Assembly: GCA_015066705.1 (NCBI GenBank)
Contig: SVNV01000016.1
Span: forward strand, 1 to 49,216
DNA: 49,216 bases
Direction: 5' to 3'
Source: Ruminococcus sp.
GTDB lineage: Bacteria; Bacillota; Clostridia; Oscillospirales; Ruminococcaceae
Positions within the stretch are counted from its first letter, which is position 1. The number at the start of each line of letters is the position of its first letter. The translations under genes and the position numbers were made by a program. Positions 1 through 7,640 of this stretch are shown here, piece after piece. Under the pieces are notes generated by a model, which saw only the letters and a program-made list of their open reading frames with translations, did no database searches and was not told where the DNA came from.

Positions 1-8
1 AGAAATAT

Positions 9-1427
9 ATGCAGACAATTAAAACTGTTCCATTATCGAAGTTTGCAAAATTTTCAAATATCCGTTTAGGTGCGTATTATGAACTACCTGAGCTCGTCTT
101 TGAATACGAACCTTTTATGGAGTTTGTTGAGTTATTAGAGGCAGGAAGCAGACCGTCTGGAGGGATCAACGAAAGTGATAAAGGTCAAGCTATAAGTTTG
201 GGTGGCGAGCAGATTGGTACTGATGGATCGTTAAATATTAACAAGATTCCGTATGTGCCTCTGGATTATTACGAAAATGCTACCAAAGGGAAAATTTACG
301 ACGGAGATATTCTGTTGTGTAAAGACGGTGCATTAACGGGCAAAGTATGTCAAGTAGATTTGAGTTTATTGCCTCATCATAAAGTTATGGCAAATGAGCA
401 CATTTATGTAGTTCGCGCTAATAATAGGATAAATCAAAAGTTTTTGTTCTATTTGATGAGAGCAGAATTTTTCCAGAATCAGGTTAAGGATTTTGCTTTT
501 CATAAAAAAGGTCAACCAGGGTTGAACAGCGATCACATTAAGGCTATTAAAATCCCTTATGTTCCTTTTGAAACTCAGACAGCCCTTGTCCATGGCCCTG
601 TTTCTGTGATTGAACAGCAAATATGTAATTTACAAAAAAATATTCGATCGGATAGTAAAATTATTGATGAATCGTTTTCTAAGATTCTCGGGTTTAACTA
701 TGAGAAGTTTGAATCTGTCAAGGAAAACGAATCAAATCACATTACCCTTTTGAATTTTTCAAACAACAGCGACTTGCGTTTTAGCGCAAAGTTCCATAGG
801 AATTCTGGAAACTTTGTCATGCAAGAGCTAACGAGCCGAACAGATAAGAAAATTAAGCATTACCTTGCAGAACCGATTGTATTGGGGGCAAGTGTATCCC
901 CGACGGATTACTCTGATGATGGCGAATTTTGCTACATTTCTATGGCAACGATTAAGAATTGGAAGTTTGATTTAGAAAGTGCTAGCACGGTGTCGAAGGC
1001 GTACGCTGATTCCAAGCAAGCCAAAACGGTGCAAAAAGACGATATTATTCTTGCTCGTTCCGGCGAAGGAACCATTGGAAAAGTCGCCTTGATTGATGAC
1101 GATGAGCTCCAGGGAATTTTTGCTGATTTTACAATGCGCATTCGGCTTAAGGACTACAATCCAGAGTTTGCCTATTATTATTTCAGAACAACCTATTTTC
1201 AGTATCTAATTGAGATCTATAAAAAGGGTTTAGGCAACAACACGAATATTTTCCCCGTTGTAGTAAGGGAATTTCCTATGTTGGACATTTCCCTGGAAGA
1301 ACAACAGCGCATTGTTGATGAAATACACTCCGAAATTAGCAAACAGAATAAAATCAAGTCAGAGATCGCAAAGCTTAGAGCAAAAATCGATCAAATTGTG
1401 GAGAACACCATAACTAGAGGTGAATAA
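9..1427 (+). CDS. hsdS: Type I restriction-modification specificity subunit (HsdS)
   Basis: This is the DNA-recognition subunit of a type I restriction-modification complex, which directs methylation (HsdM) and cleavage (HsdR) to a bipartite target. The 472 residues split into two target-recognition halves. The first covers roughly residues 1-210 and the second 250-440, with DIILARSGEGTIGKV in the second half matching DILLCKDGALTGKV in the first, as expected for the repeated TRD plan. Each half ends in a helical spacer; the last one is EEQQRIVDEIHSEISK followed by a Lys/Glu-rich coiled coil. Length is normal for the family. The start lies only eight bases inside the window, so a longer N terminus cannot be excluded. 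No hsdM or hsdR is visible; they may lie upstream. The gene runs into the next one with a 4-base gap, suggesting one transcript. Family assignment is confident; target specificity cannot be read. Confidence 0.9.
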   Translation: MQTIKTVPLSKFAKFSNIRLGAYYELPELVFEYEPFMEFVELLEAGSRPSGGINESDKGQAISLGGEQIGTDGSLNINKIPYVPLDYYENATKGKIYDGDILLCKDGALTGKVCQVDLSLLPHHKVMANEHIYVVRANNRINQKFLFYLMRAEFFQNQVKDFAFHKKGQPGLNSDHIKAIKIPYVPFETQTALVHGPVSVIEQQICNLQKNIRSDSKIIDESFSKILGFNYEKFESVKENESNHITLLNFSNNSDLRFSAKFHRNSGNFVMQELTSRTDKKIKHYLAEPIVLGASVSPTDYSDDGEFCYISMATIKNWKFDLESASTVSKAYADSKQAKTVQKDDIILARSGEGTIGKVALIDDDELQGIFADFTMRIRLKDYNPEFAYYYFRTTYFQYLIEIYKKGLGNNTNIFPVVVREFPMLDISLEEQQRIVDEIHSEISKQNKIKSEIAKLRAKIDQIVENTITRGE

Positions 1428-1431
1428 AATC

Positions 1432-2511
1432 ATGAATACACAAAAACTTCATTTAGCAATAGCAGAATTTACAAGGAAAAAGAAATCCAACGCTGCATAC
1501 TACAAAGAAAATTGGGCTGAACGTAAAGAGCGTAAGGATTATTATCAGTCGTTCACCAAGGATAAGCTTATTGCAATGACTGAAGAAGAGTTTTTAGAGT
1601 ATATCAGTAAACTTTGGTCTATGCTTATTTGGGGAAACAAAAAATATATTGTTGACAAGCTTATTGCCGATAATGGGTTTGATGCGCTCAAAAAACAGTT
1701 GGCTGAACTGCTTTACGGAACAAATTCTATTGAAAAACGCTGGGATGCTTTCCTAAAGTCTATTAAAGGAATGGGACCTGCAACCATCAGTGAGTTGCTT
1801 ACATATGCTAATCCGCTGGAGTATGTAATTTTTAATAAAACAACAATTCTTTGCTATGGCTATCTTGATATTCCCGATATGCCGAAGTACAACTATCAGT
1901 ACACAGGAAAGAAGTACTCTGAAGTTTGTTCTATCGCAAAAGAGATTGCTAAAGAGCTCAAAAAGGCTGGTGCAGACGATTATGATCTTTTGGCAGTGGA
2001 TTACTTTATGTGGGATGAAATTCTCCCTATTGCTGAAAAGAAAACTTCAGAGATTCCTGTTACCACCGAAGTTAAAAAACCTGTTACCATTAAGGATTCC
2101 AGATCTCTCCACGATGAGATTAAGGAAAAGCTGGTTGCAATTGGCGAACTTCTTGGATTCGATAGCCGTTCTGAAGTTAAGATTACTACCGGCGCAGTTG
2201 TAGATGCCGTTTGGGAAGCTAAAATCGGCAATATGGGTAAGGCTATTTATGTATTTGAAGTTCAGTCTAAGGGTTCGATAGATAGTCTCATCCTCAACCT
2301 CAAAAAGGCACAAAGCAATGCTGCAGTACAGGCTGTTGTTGCCGTTGCCGACGAAGAACAACTTGCAAAAATCATTAGAGAAAGCGCTGGCGTTATTGAT
2401 GAAAAATCACTTCGAACATGGGATTCCGAAGATGTTTTAGCTGTTTACGATTCGCTTGTTAGGGCTCACGAATCAATCAACAAACTGGCTTTAGTACCAG
2501 AAAGTTTTTAA
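1432..2511 (+). CDS. Helix-hairpin-helix protein with PD-(D/E)XK-like nuclease domain
   Basis: This 359-residue protein has no name I can assign with confidence. The N-terminal half is helical and contains a helix-hairpin-helix-like motif, SIKGMGPATISELL, near residues 110-123; similar segments occur, to my memory, at the N terminus of some McrB-like restriction proteins. The C-terminal third looks like a restriction-endonuclease fold: VVDAVWEAK supplies the acidic residue and YVFEVQSKG follows about 20 residues later, matching D...ExK with glutamine in place of the usual lysine. The ATG at 1432 is preferred over an in-frame GTG at 1420 because AGAGG at 1416-1420 is spaced correctly only for the ATG. 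It sits between hsdS and the MPE-STAND gene, all co-directional with short gaps. I infer an accessory DNA-binding or nicking role in the defence locus. The nuclease call is moderate and the catalytic state uncertain. Confidence 0.65.
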   Translation: MNTQKLHLAIAEFTRKKKSNAAYYKENWAERKERKDYYQSFTKDKLIAMTEEEFLEYISKLWSMLIWGNKKYIVDKLIADNGFDALKKQLAELLYGTNSIEKRWDAFLKSIKGMGPATISELLTYANPLEYVIFNKTTILCYGYLDIPDMPKYNYQYTGKKYSEVCSIAKEIAKELKKAGADDYDLLAVDYFMWDEILPIAEKKTSEIPVTTEVKKPVTIKDSRSLHDEIKEKLVAIGELLGFDSRSEVKITTGAVVDAVWEAKIGNMGKAIYVFEVQSKGSIDSLILNLKKAQSNAAVQAVVAVADEEQLAKIIRESAGVIDEKSLRTWDSEDVLAVYDSLVRAHESINKLALVPESF

Positions 2512-2535
2512 ATCAGACAGATTTGAGGTGTTAAA

Positions 2536-5535
2536 ATGAAGATTGCAATAGTGCACTTAAGTGATTTTCATATTCACGCAGGAGATAAGTTTTTGTCACA
2601 AAAAACAGAAGGCGTATTGTCGGCATTAAATGTCTTAGGAAAAGTCGACGACTATATTGTTGTTTTTTCTGGCGACTTATCTTATTCAGGGCAAATAAAC
2701 GAATTTAAACAATCTAGATACTTGCTTGGGAAAATAATAAGTGGCATCAAGCAAAAGAACAATAACAAATTCGTCAATTTATTTATGGTTCCGGGCAATC
2801 ACGATTTATGCCTGCCAAAAAACGCACGTGTTAGAAAAGATATTCAGGAACATTACGATAACGAAACTATTGAAGAATTAATTCCAAATGAGATTTCTTA
2901 TTTGGAAAATTATTATTCATATTCAAATGCAAACGGCAGAATACCTTACGATATTTTTTTGAGCAAAAAGTATTGTACATTTGATGGGTATAAAATGCAG
3001 TTCAATTTAATAAACACCGCTCCTTTTTCCACACTTGAACCGGATGATAAAGAATTGCACTATTTCCCAGATATCAAAATTAATTTGTTAACTCGAGCAA
3101 CCGATACGAATTTATGCATAACTGTGATGCATCATAGTTATGAGTGGTTTAACTGGAATTATAAAGCAAATTTGGAAAAAGCGATTATTGACAACTCTGA
3201 ATTTTTGTTATATGGTCACGATCACCGCGAAAGAACGACTTCATTATCTATAGATAATAGCTTGGATACTTGGATTTCGGCAACAGGAGAAATGAGATTA
3301 TCTTCTCTTGATGATGTAGATTCATTTAATACAATGGTCATTGATACTGAAACCAACTCTTTTGATGGCTTTGTTTTCACTTGGGATAAATCATCAAAAA
3401 TCTATTCTCATAAAGTATTAGCTTCACAAAAAAGTCTGCAAAACCATTCAACCAAGCTAATGCCTTTACCCAGTTATATTAAAAGTATTAAACAGGATAA
3501 CTACAACTTATCTGAAGATTTTACTGAATATTTTGTTTTTCCAAAATTGGTTTCTGAATCTAAAAACAAGTGTGACAGAAACAAGACAGCTACAAGCATT
3601 GAAGAATTACTTGTAATCTTAAATGAAAAGAAAAAGGTAGTTGTTTCTGGCGCAACAAATTCAGGTAAAACTACGCTGTTAAAATATCTATATTGCTCGC
3701 TTACCAACGATAAAACACCATTATTCCTTAGTGCTGATGGAAAACAACGGATAAAAGCACAAAATTTCATCAGACATCTTTTTGAAGAACAATATGGTGA
3801 TGATAGAACTTTATTTGAAAAATATGAACAATTAGATTTAGATAAAAAGGTTTTAATTGTAGATGGTTGGGATTTATTAAACATTAAAAATCGAAGTGCC
3901 ATCATTCAGAAAATAGAGGAGTCTTTTGGATATGTTATTTTAAGTGTCGGAAATTCTCGAACCAATTTGGTTGAAGCCATCAAAGGCGAAATTGGGGAGC
4001 AATCTCAATATTTTGAATTGCATATAAAACCCTTTTTTACTGAAAAAAGAAATGAATTGGTGCGAAATATTTGCTTACAAAAAAGTGCTTACAACGATGA
4101 TGATGCTAGCAATGTTAACCGCTTGATTGATAGTCTTGTACAGAATAATAGTGGCTTGTTTTCACTTAATCCTGCATTTATAGTAAGGTATACAAATTGT
4201 TTCATACAAGATCCTTATCAAGACTATACCAAAGGCGAGGCAGTATTCAGTAAGATTTTTGAGTTTGAATTAAATCAATCAATTATAAAATTTGTAAAAC
4301 GACAAGATGCAGATGAATTATTTACTGCTTTCGAAGAAATTGCTGGTTATATGTTCACTAATAAAAAAGACGAACTCCCCGTTGAGGAAGTTCGCTCTAT
4401 TATCGAAAATTATAACAATACATATGGTGAGCACGTAAATGTTCGAGATGTTATCAATGTAGGCATAAAGGCAAAAATTCTGCGAGAAACGGAAAATTTA
4501 TCCGTTTATTTCCTTAACAAAAACCATTTGTCATATTTTATTGCTAAGTACTTAATTAGATTATCACAAGGAGAACCCGCTGATACTAGCGGCATTGAAT
4601 ATGCACTGGAAAATATTTGTTTCGGAATCAATTCTGATATTGTCCTTTTTATTTCTTATATACTCAACAACACCAGAATTCTCACATCAATAAGTAACTA
4701 TGCCGGAGAATTGTTAAAACCTTGGGATGCATTAAGTTTGTCTGATAAAAACATTTCGTTACTTCACAATATTCCTCTCGAACAAATCAATCCACCTTCG
4801 GATGAAGAAAGGAAAAAGTACGAAAAAGTTAAAGAAGAATCGGAAGAAACTCATTATTCTGAGGATATCATTGAAGCAAAGGGTTTATTTGATTATGATG
4901 ATACCAATATTGATCAATATCAATACAGATTTGTTCGTGCTTTAAAGTATACAGAAATGATTTGCAAAGCGCTTCCTGCTTTTCACAGTAAACTTAAGCT
5001 CAATCAAAAAAATGATTTGGTAGATTCTATATATCTTTATCCTAGGAAGATAGTTTTTGCTTTATTGCGACCATTAGATATGAACTTGAAAGAGATCTGC
5101 AAGGATATTCTTGATTTTGCAGAACGAAATAACAAGAAGAAAAAAGATGGCAGTAGTTATACAAACGACGATGTTCTAGAAATGTTAAACGATTCAGCTA
5201 GAGCAATTATGTTGAGCATGTTTGATCATTTCTCAGAACTTGCAACAAGTCCTAAGTCTTTTGATTTATTAATGGAAAAAAGTACTGATGATATTAGCGA
5301 GTGCCTAGAACGTCTATTAATGATCGAAAGTACAGGAAACACTGATCGTTTGGTAAAAGAAGCAGAGACTTTGCTTAAAGAACATCAAAGAACTGAATAT
5401 GATACTATGATAAGACTAATAGTTCGTAAGCATTTGTTAACAAACAAAGAGATTACTTACAGCAAGAAGCAACAAGTTATAGATAAAATTTTTGGAAAAG
5501 GATACAGAAAGTACTTTCTCATTAATAAAGAATAG
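2536..5535 (+). CDS. Metallophosphoesterase-STAND (NACHT-like) ATPase fusion, putative defence effector
   Basis: A 999-residue two-part protein. Residues 1-270 form a calcineurin-like metallophosphoesterase with all signature blocks: HLSDFHIH near residue 7, FSGDLSYSG near 50, VPGNHDL near 84, MHHSYEW near 198 and YGHDHRE near 225. After a linker, a P-loop ATPase begins with GATNSGKTTLLKYL near residue 370 and a Walker B-like KVLIVDGWDLL near 440. The remaining ~500 residues are helical and lack repeats I can recognise. STAND ATPases sense an invader and oligomerise to switch on an attached effector; here the phosphoesterase would be the effector, acting on nucleic acid or a nucleotide. That role is inference. 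A GAGGTG ribosome site sits before the ATG, 24 bases after the nuclease-like gene. The gene is visibly AT-rich, using TTA and AAT far more than the core genes, which suggests transfer. Confidence 0.8.
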   Translation: MKIAIVHLSDFHIHAGDKFLSQKTEGVLSALNVLGKVDDYIVVFSGDLSYSGQINEFKQSRYLLGKIISGIKQKNNNKFVNLFMVPGNHDLCLPKNARVRKDIQEHYDNETIEELIPNEISYLENYYSYSNANGRIPYDIFLSKKYCTFDGYKMQFNLINTAPFSTLEPDDKELHYFPDIKINLLTRATDTNLCITVMHHSYEWFNWNYKANLEKAIIDNSEFLLYGHDHRERTTSLSIDNSLDTWISATGEMRLSSLDDVDSFNTMVIDTETNSFDGFVFTWDKSSKIYSHKVLASQKSLQNHSTKLMPLPSYIKSIKQDNYNLSEDFTEYFVFPKLVSESKNKCDRNKTATSIEELLVILNEKKKVVVSGATNSGKTTLLKYLYCSLTNDKTPLFLSADGKQRIKAQNFIRHLFEEQYGDDRTLFEKYEQLDLDKKVLIVDGWDLLNIKNRSAIIQKIEESFGYVILSVGNSRTNLVEAIKGEIGEQSQYFELHIKPFFTEKRNELVRNICLQKSAYNDDDASNVNRLIDSLVQNNSGLFSLNPAFIVRYTNCFIQDPYQDYTKGEAVFSKIFEFELNQSIIKFVKRQDADELFTAFEEIAGYMFTNKKDELPVEEVRSIIENYNNTYGEHVNVRDVINVGIKAKILRETENLSVYFLNKNHLSYFIAKYLIRLSQGEPADTSGIEYALENICFGINSDIVLFISYILNNTRILTSISNYAGELLKPWDALSLSDKNISLLHNIPLEQINPPSDEERKKYEKVKEESEETHYSEDIIEAKGLFDYDDTNIDQYQYRFVRALKYTEMICKALPAFHSKLKLNQKNDLVDSIYLYPRKIVFALLRPLDMNLKEICKDILDFAERNNKKKKDGSSYTNDDVLEMLNDSARAIMLSMFDHFSELATSPKSFDLLMEKSTDDISECLERLLMIESTGNTDRLVKEAETLLKEHQRTEYDTMIRLIVRKHLLTNKEITYSKKQQVIDKIFGKGYRKYFLINKE

Positions 5536-5648
5536 CATATTGCCGTGTTGGTCCCGCCCCAACTAAGCCGTTTTTGTTCCATAGGTTACGGCTCAACTTT
5601 TGGAACAATTGATTGACATGTCATCTAGCCACGCTGACGGCAATATGC
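5535..5648 (+). repeat. Structured 114-base element with 12-bp terminal inverted arms and possible pseudoknot
   Basis: The arms GCATATTGCCGT (5535-5546) and ACGGCAATATGC (5637-5648) are perfect reverse complements. Inside, GTTGG (5547-5551) pairs with CCAAC (5559-5563). AGCCGT (5566-5571) pairs with ACGGCT (5588-5593), and TTGTTCCA (5574-5581) pairs with TGGAACAA (5601-5608). The last two stems interleave, which is an H-type pseudoknot. The palindrome TGACATGTCA (5614-5623) fills the remaining space. The left arm shares its first base with the stop codon of the MPE-STAND gene. It could be a structured RNA, a small mobile element or a processed 3' end. Strand is undetermined; plus is given as the direction of likely transcription. 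Confidence 0.55.
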
Positions 5649-5663
5649 ATATATAGTATATGC
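5647..5663. repeat. Short AT-rich inverted repeat
   Basis: GCATATA (5647-5653) is followed by TAG and then TATATGC (5657-5663). It abuts the right arm of the preceding structured element and may be part of the same structure or an AT-rich operator. No function can be read. Confidence 0.35.
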
Positions 5664-5703
5664 ATATGCTAAATGAAAATATTCATTCTATGTGAAAAAG
5701 TTG

Positions 5704-5740
5704 ATAACAGGCACGAGAGATTAACGCCCGTGCCTGTTAT
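5704..5740 (+). terminator. Terminator-like hairpin after the defence genes
   Basis: ATAACAGGCACG (5704-5715) pairs perfectly with CGTGCCTGTTAT (5729-5740), a 12-bp stem with a 13-base loop, followed by TATTTTCG. It is the first strong hairpin with a T-rich tail after the MPE-STAND gene, so it is the likely end of that transcript. The T-run is imperfect. Confidence 0.6.
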
Positions 5741-6086
5741 TATTTTCGTATTTGATTTTGAGATCATCAATGTCGTCGGTGTACTTGCCTTGTGGATATT
5801 AGCTTGTTGCGATATTCAAACAATTATTGAAGAATGAGATGATGTTCTGCAACGATTAGACGAAGGTAGTATTCTCACTTCCTCATACGAACACTCGTCT
5901 GAATTGATAGTTTCAATCACTCGATCAGGAACAAAATTTATCTTTTATACTCATTTTATATGGCCTTTTGAGTTATCTGCCGAATAATTTCATTTTGTGT
6001 TGATTCTCTCTGGGTATTCCCTATGACCTGTTCTTATAAACCTCGTTAAGCATTAAAAAACACCTCCATAATACCAATATACACTA
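5741..6086 (-). pseudogene. Decayed stretch behind an intact promoter and ribosome site
   Basis: No intact gene is present. On the minus strand a GGAGGTG ribosome site (complement of 6060-6066) precedes an ATG near 6052, but the reading frame MLNEVYKNRS stops after ten codons. Coding-like fragments continue downstream in shifting frames, including PDRVIETINSDE and KYTDDIDDLKIKYE, interrupted by several stops. The plus strand also has an open stretch with one internal stop, so the original coding strand is not certain. I read this as the remnant of a regulator or element gene disrupted by point and frame mutations. The family is not recognisable. Confidence 0.35.
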
Positions 6087-6091
6087 TGTAC

Positions 6092-6109
6092 TGTCCGTTT
6101 GTACGGACA
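6092..6109. promoter_or_regulatory. Palindromic operator-like site
   Basis: TGTCCGT (6092-6098) and ACGGACA (6103-6109) form a perfect inverted repeat with a 4-base spacer. It sits between the minus-strand promoter at 6128-6156 and the ribosome site near 6063, where a repressor would block transcription. The cognate regulator is unknown. Confidence 0.5.
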
Positions 6110-6127
6110 ATAAACGATATTTTCTAC

Positions 6128-6156
6128 ATTATAACATATTTCATTGCAAATCACAA
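6128..6156 (-). promoter_or_regulatory. Minus-strand promoter reading into the decayed stretch
   Basis: On the minus strand TTGTGA (6151-6156) and TATAAT (6128-6133) are separated by 17 bases. It overlaps the final codons of the SLOG gene and points at the 10-codon open frame and decayed region. Confidence 0.5.
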
Positions 6157-6483
6157 CACCTCAACCACCCTCACTTCAACCCCAAGCTTCTCACAGCTAT
6201 CAATCACAAACTTTGTACCCTTGGATTTCCCGTCCCAGAACGCAAGCACAAGGTCGGCGTTCTGAATTATTGTTATATTTCGTTTTAACGGAGCAGCTCT
6301 GCCGTATTTCTCGTATTCAGGCAGGAACTCCGTTATTTTTATGCCGTGAGACAGGGCATATTTCCTCGCACAAGTGTCAACGCCTTTCGCACCACCTGAA
6401 ATAATTTCTGTGGTTGTGCAGGGGAGATAGTTTCCCAGATTTGATATGGTCAGGCCTCGTGAGCCGATTACTGCTACTTTCAT
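6151..6483 (-). CDS. SLOG-fold protein, DUF2493/YspA-like
   Basis: A 110-residue Rossmann-like protein. MKVAVIGSRG at the N terminus and SGGAKGVDTCARKYA near residues 30-44 are the nucleotide-binding loops of the DprA/LOG-related SLOG superfamily. The C terminus has NADLVLAFWDGKSKGT, typical of the small DUF2493 subgroup. These proteins are thought to bind or process nucleotide-derived ligands; the substrate here is unknown. The start at 6483 is chosen because AAAGGAGG lies just ahead of it; a longer frame to 6516 lacks a ribosome site. It diverges from a ribbon-helix-helix gene 108 bases away. A TATAAT (6533-6538) with TTGTTT (6555-6560) at 16-base spacing can serve as its promoter. Family call is good; function is open. 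Confidence 0.8.
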   Translation of the reverse strand: MKVAVIGSRGLTISNLGNYLPCTTTEIISGGAKGVDTCARKYALSHGIKITEFLPEYEKYGRAAPLKRNITIIQNADLVLAFWDGKSKGTKFVIDSCEKLGVEVRVVEVL

Positions 6484-6591
6484 AATTCCTCCTTTAAACG
6501 CACTTTGAACGCACAATGATTTTACAATTCCGATTATAACACATTTTGATGTTAAAACAAAGCCATAATAGATACATAAAGGAGTACTTAT

Positions 6592-6795
6592 ATGGCTATT
6601 AAAAGTTTATCTATAAGAATTGATGAAGAGATGCTTGATAAATTGCATTATGTAGCGGATTACGAGGGTCGTTCTGCGAACAGTCAGATACTTGTGCTTA
6701 TCCGAGACAGCATAGAGGAATTTGAAGAGAAGCATGGTAAAATTGAATTCGGCACAAAGCCGTCAGCAAGTGCTAAATCTCCACGCAGAAAATAA
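6592..6795 (+). CDS. Ribbon-helix-helix (Arc/CopG-like) DNA-binding protein
   Basis: This 67-residue protein begins with the beta strand KSLSIRIDEEM, followed by two helices (LDKLHYVADYEG and SANSQILVLIRDSIEEFEEK), the ribbon-helix-helix plan of Arc/CopG repressors and many antitoxins. The Lys/Arg/Ser-rich tail ending SPRRK is likely disordered. The start is supported by AAAGGAG eight bases upstream. It is transcribed away from the SLOG gene, so it may autoregulate the shared 108-base spacer; the direct repeat AACGCAC...AACGCAC near 6498-6515 is a possible site, although this is inference. No toxin-like partner gene follows. Three terminator-like hairpins come next. Confidence 0.8.
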   Translation: MAIKSLSIRIDEEMLDKLHYVADYEGRSANSQILVLIRDSIEEFEEKHGKIEFGTKPSASAKSPRRK

Positions 6796-6810
6796 TCTCA
6801 TTAAACACAA

Positions 6811-6844
6811 AAACCGTCCCAACTCATAAAAGTGGGACGGTTTT
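6811..6844 (+). terminator. Terminator hairpin after the RHH gene
   Basis: AAACCGTCCC (6811-6820) pairs with the GGGACGGTTT arm ending at 6843. The stem continues inward through ACT/AGT with one bulged A, around a CATAAA loop, and is followed by TTTTCTG. It is a good intrinsic terminator for the gene ending at 6795. Confidence 0.75.
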
Positions 6845-6876
6845 CTGCATCTAAACCGAAAAACTATGTCAAAACT

Positions 6877-6910
6877 AAAAGTTTTTACTTGTATAGAGGT
6901 AAAAACTTTT
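6877..6910. terminator. AT-rich inverted repeat
   Basis: AAAAGTTTTTAC (6877-6888) pairs perfectly with GTAAAAACTTTT (6899-6910) across a 10-base loop. It lies between two GC-rich terminator hairpins and could be a weak bidirectional terminator. Confidence 0.4.
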
Positions 6911-6935
6911 TTGGAAAATTCTCCCATAACCACAA

Positions 6936-6967
6936 AACCTCCCCAACTCATAAGAGTTGGGGAGGTT
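6936..6967 (-). terminator. Terminator hairpin for the 6990-7532 gene
   Basis: AACCTCCCCAACTC (6936-6949) pairs perfectly with GAGTTGGGGAGGTT (6954-6967), a 14-bp stem with an ATAA loop. It lies 22 bases past the stop of the minus-strand gene and is flanked by T-rich sequence on that strand. Confidence 0.75.
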
Positions 6968-6989
6968 ACTTTGCTGCAGTCTCAAAAAA

Positions 6990-7532
6990 TCACTTGAAGG
7001 CGTAATTTTCTGCAATTCCAAAGCTCTTTCGCCAATTATTTATCCACCCTAAGCAATTTTTCTTATCATTGTAGTTGGAGCTGAAGTAATAACCTGCACG
7101 CGGTTTGCTCAAAACTGAATAGCCCAATGTATTTCGTATATAAATAATAAGCGACCGATTGCAGCCCAATTCCTTAAGAGTTATGGGCTTGTTTGCTTTA
7201 GCTAACGTCTCAATAACCGCCATGGCCTCAAGAAAACGTTTCTGCTCCCAAGGGGTTCTTGCTTGAATTTCCTTAATTAAATTATAATAATAAAAAGTGT
7301 TGTCTGAGCCGGTAACAGCTAAATAGGCTTTTTCAACCGTATAGCCTTCGCGTCGTATTAATTCTAGGGTCTGGGCAATTCTGTAATATATACTAATCCT
7401 TTTATACGTAACCGCGCTAAAATAGCTTTTAACATGTAGTTGAACAGACCTTACATCATAATGGCTATTTTCTGCAAGGGCATAGATGCTATCATTTCGC
7501 TCTGCCGCTTTAAGAATTTCATGCGCTTTCAT
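6990..7532 (-). CDS. Hypothetical protein with HTH-like N terminus
   Basis: I do not recognise this 180-residue protein. Residues 15-60 (ALAENSHYDVRSVQLHVK and neighbours) can be read as a helix-turn-helix, and a second helical segment with KPITLKELGCNRSLI near residues 115-130 resembles another winged-helix or HTH unit. There is no signal peptide or membrane segment. It is basic and Tyr-rich. A GGAGG ribosome site supports the start, and TATAAT on the minus strand at 7561-7566 is a likely -10. Its place between a SLOG/RHH pair and a recombinase relic suggests a regulator or accessory protein of the former mobile island. That role is inference only. Confidence 0.6.
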   Translation of the reverse strand: MKAHEILKAAERNDSIYALAENSHYDVRSVQLHVKSYFSAVTYKRISIYYRIAQTLELIRREGYTVEKAYLAVTGSDNTFYYYNLIKEIQARTPWEQKRFLEAMAVIETLAKANKPITLKELGCNRSLIIYIRNTLGYSVLSKPRAGYYFSSNYNDKKNCLGWINNWRKSFGIAENYAFK

Positions 7533-7640
7533 TGGGCATCCTCCTTTTCATTATATTTTGATTATATCATATTAGTATAGGTAAATCTACACAGAAAAAC
7601 GAAAAAGTTATGTTGGATTCAAATAATAATCAGAACAAAA

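Noticed and set aside
5700..5990. Plus-strand coding-like stretch with one stop (contains DVLQRLDEGSILTSSYEH)
   Set aside because: No start or ribosome site; it overlaps the terminator hairpin and is the reverse of the decayed minus-strand fragments, so neither strand can be called a gene.
6811..6967. Possible CRISPR-like array from three regularly spaced hairpins
   Set aside because: The units are not identical repeats, spacing is irregular, and each is placed as a terminator.
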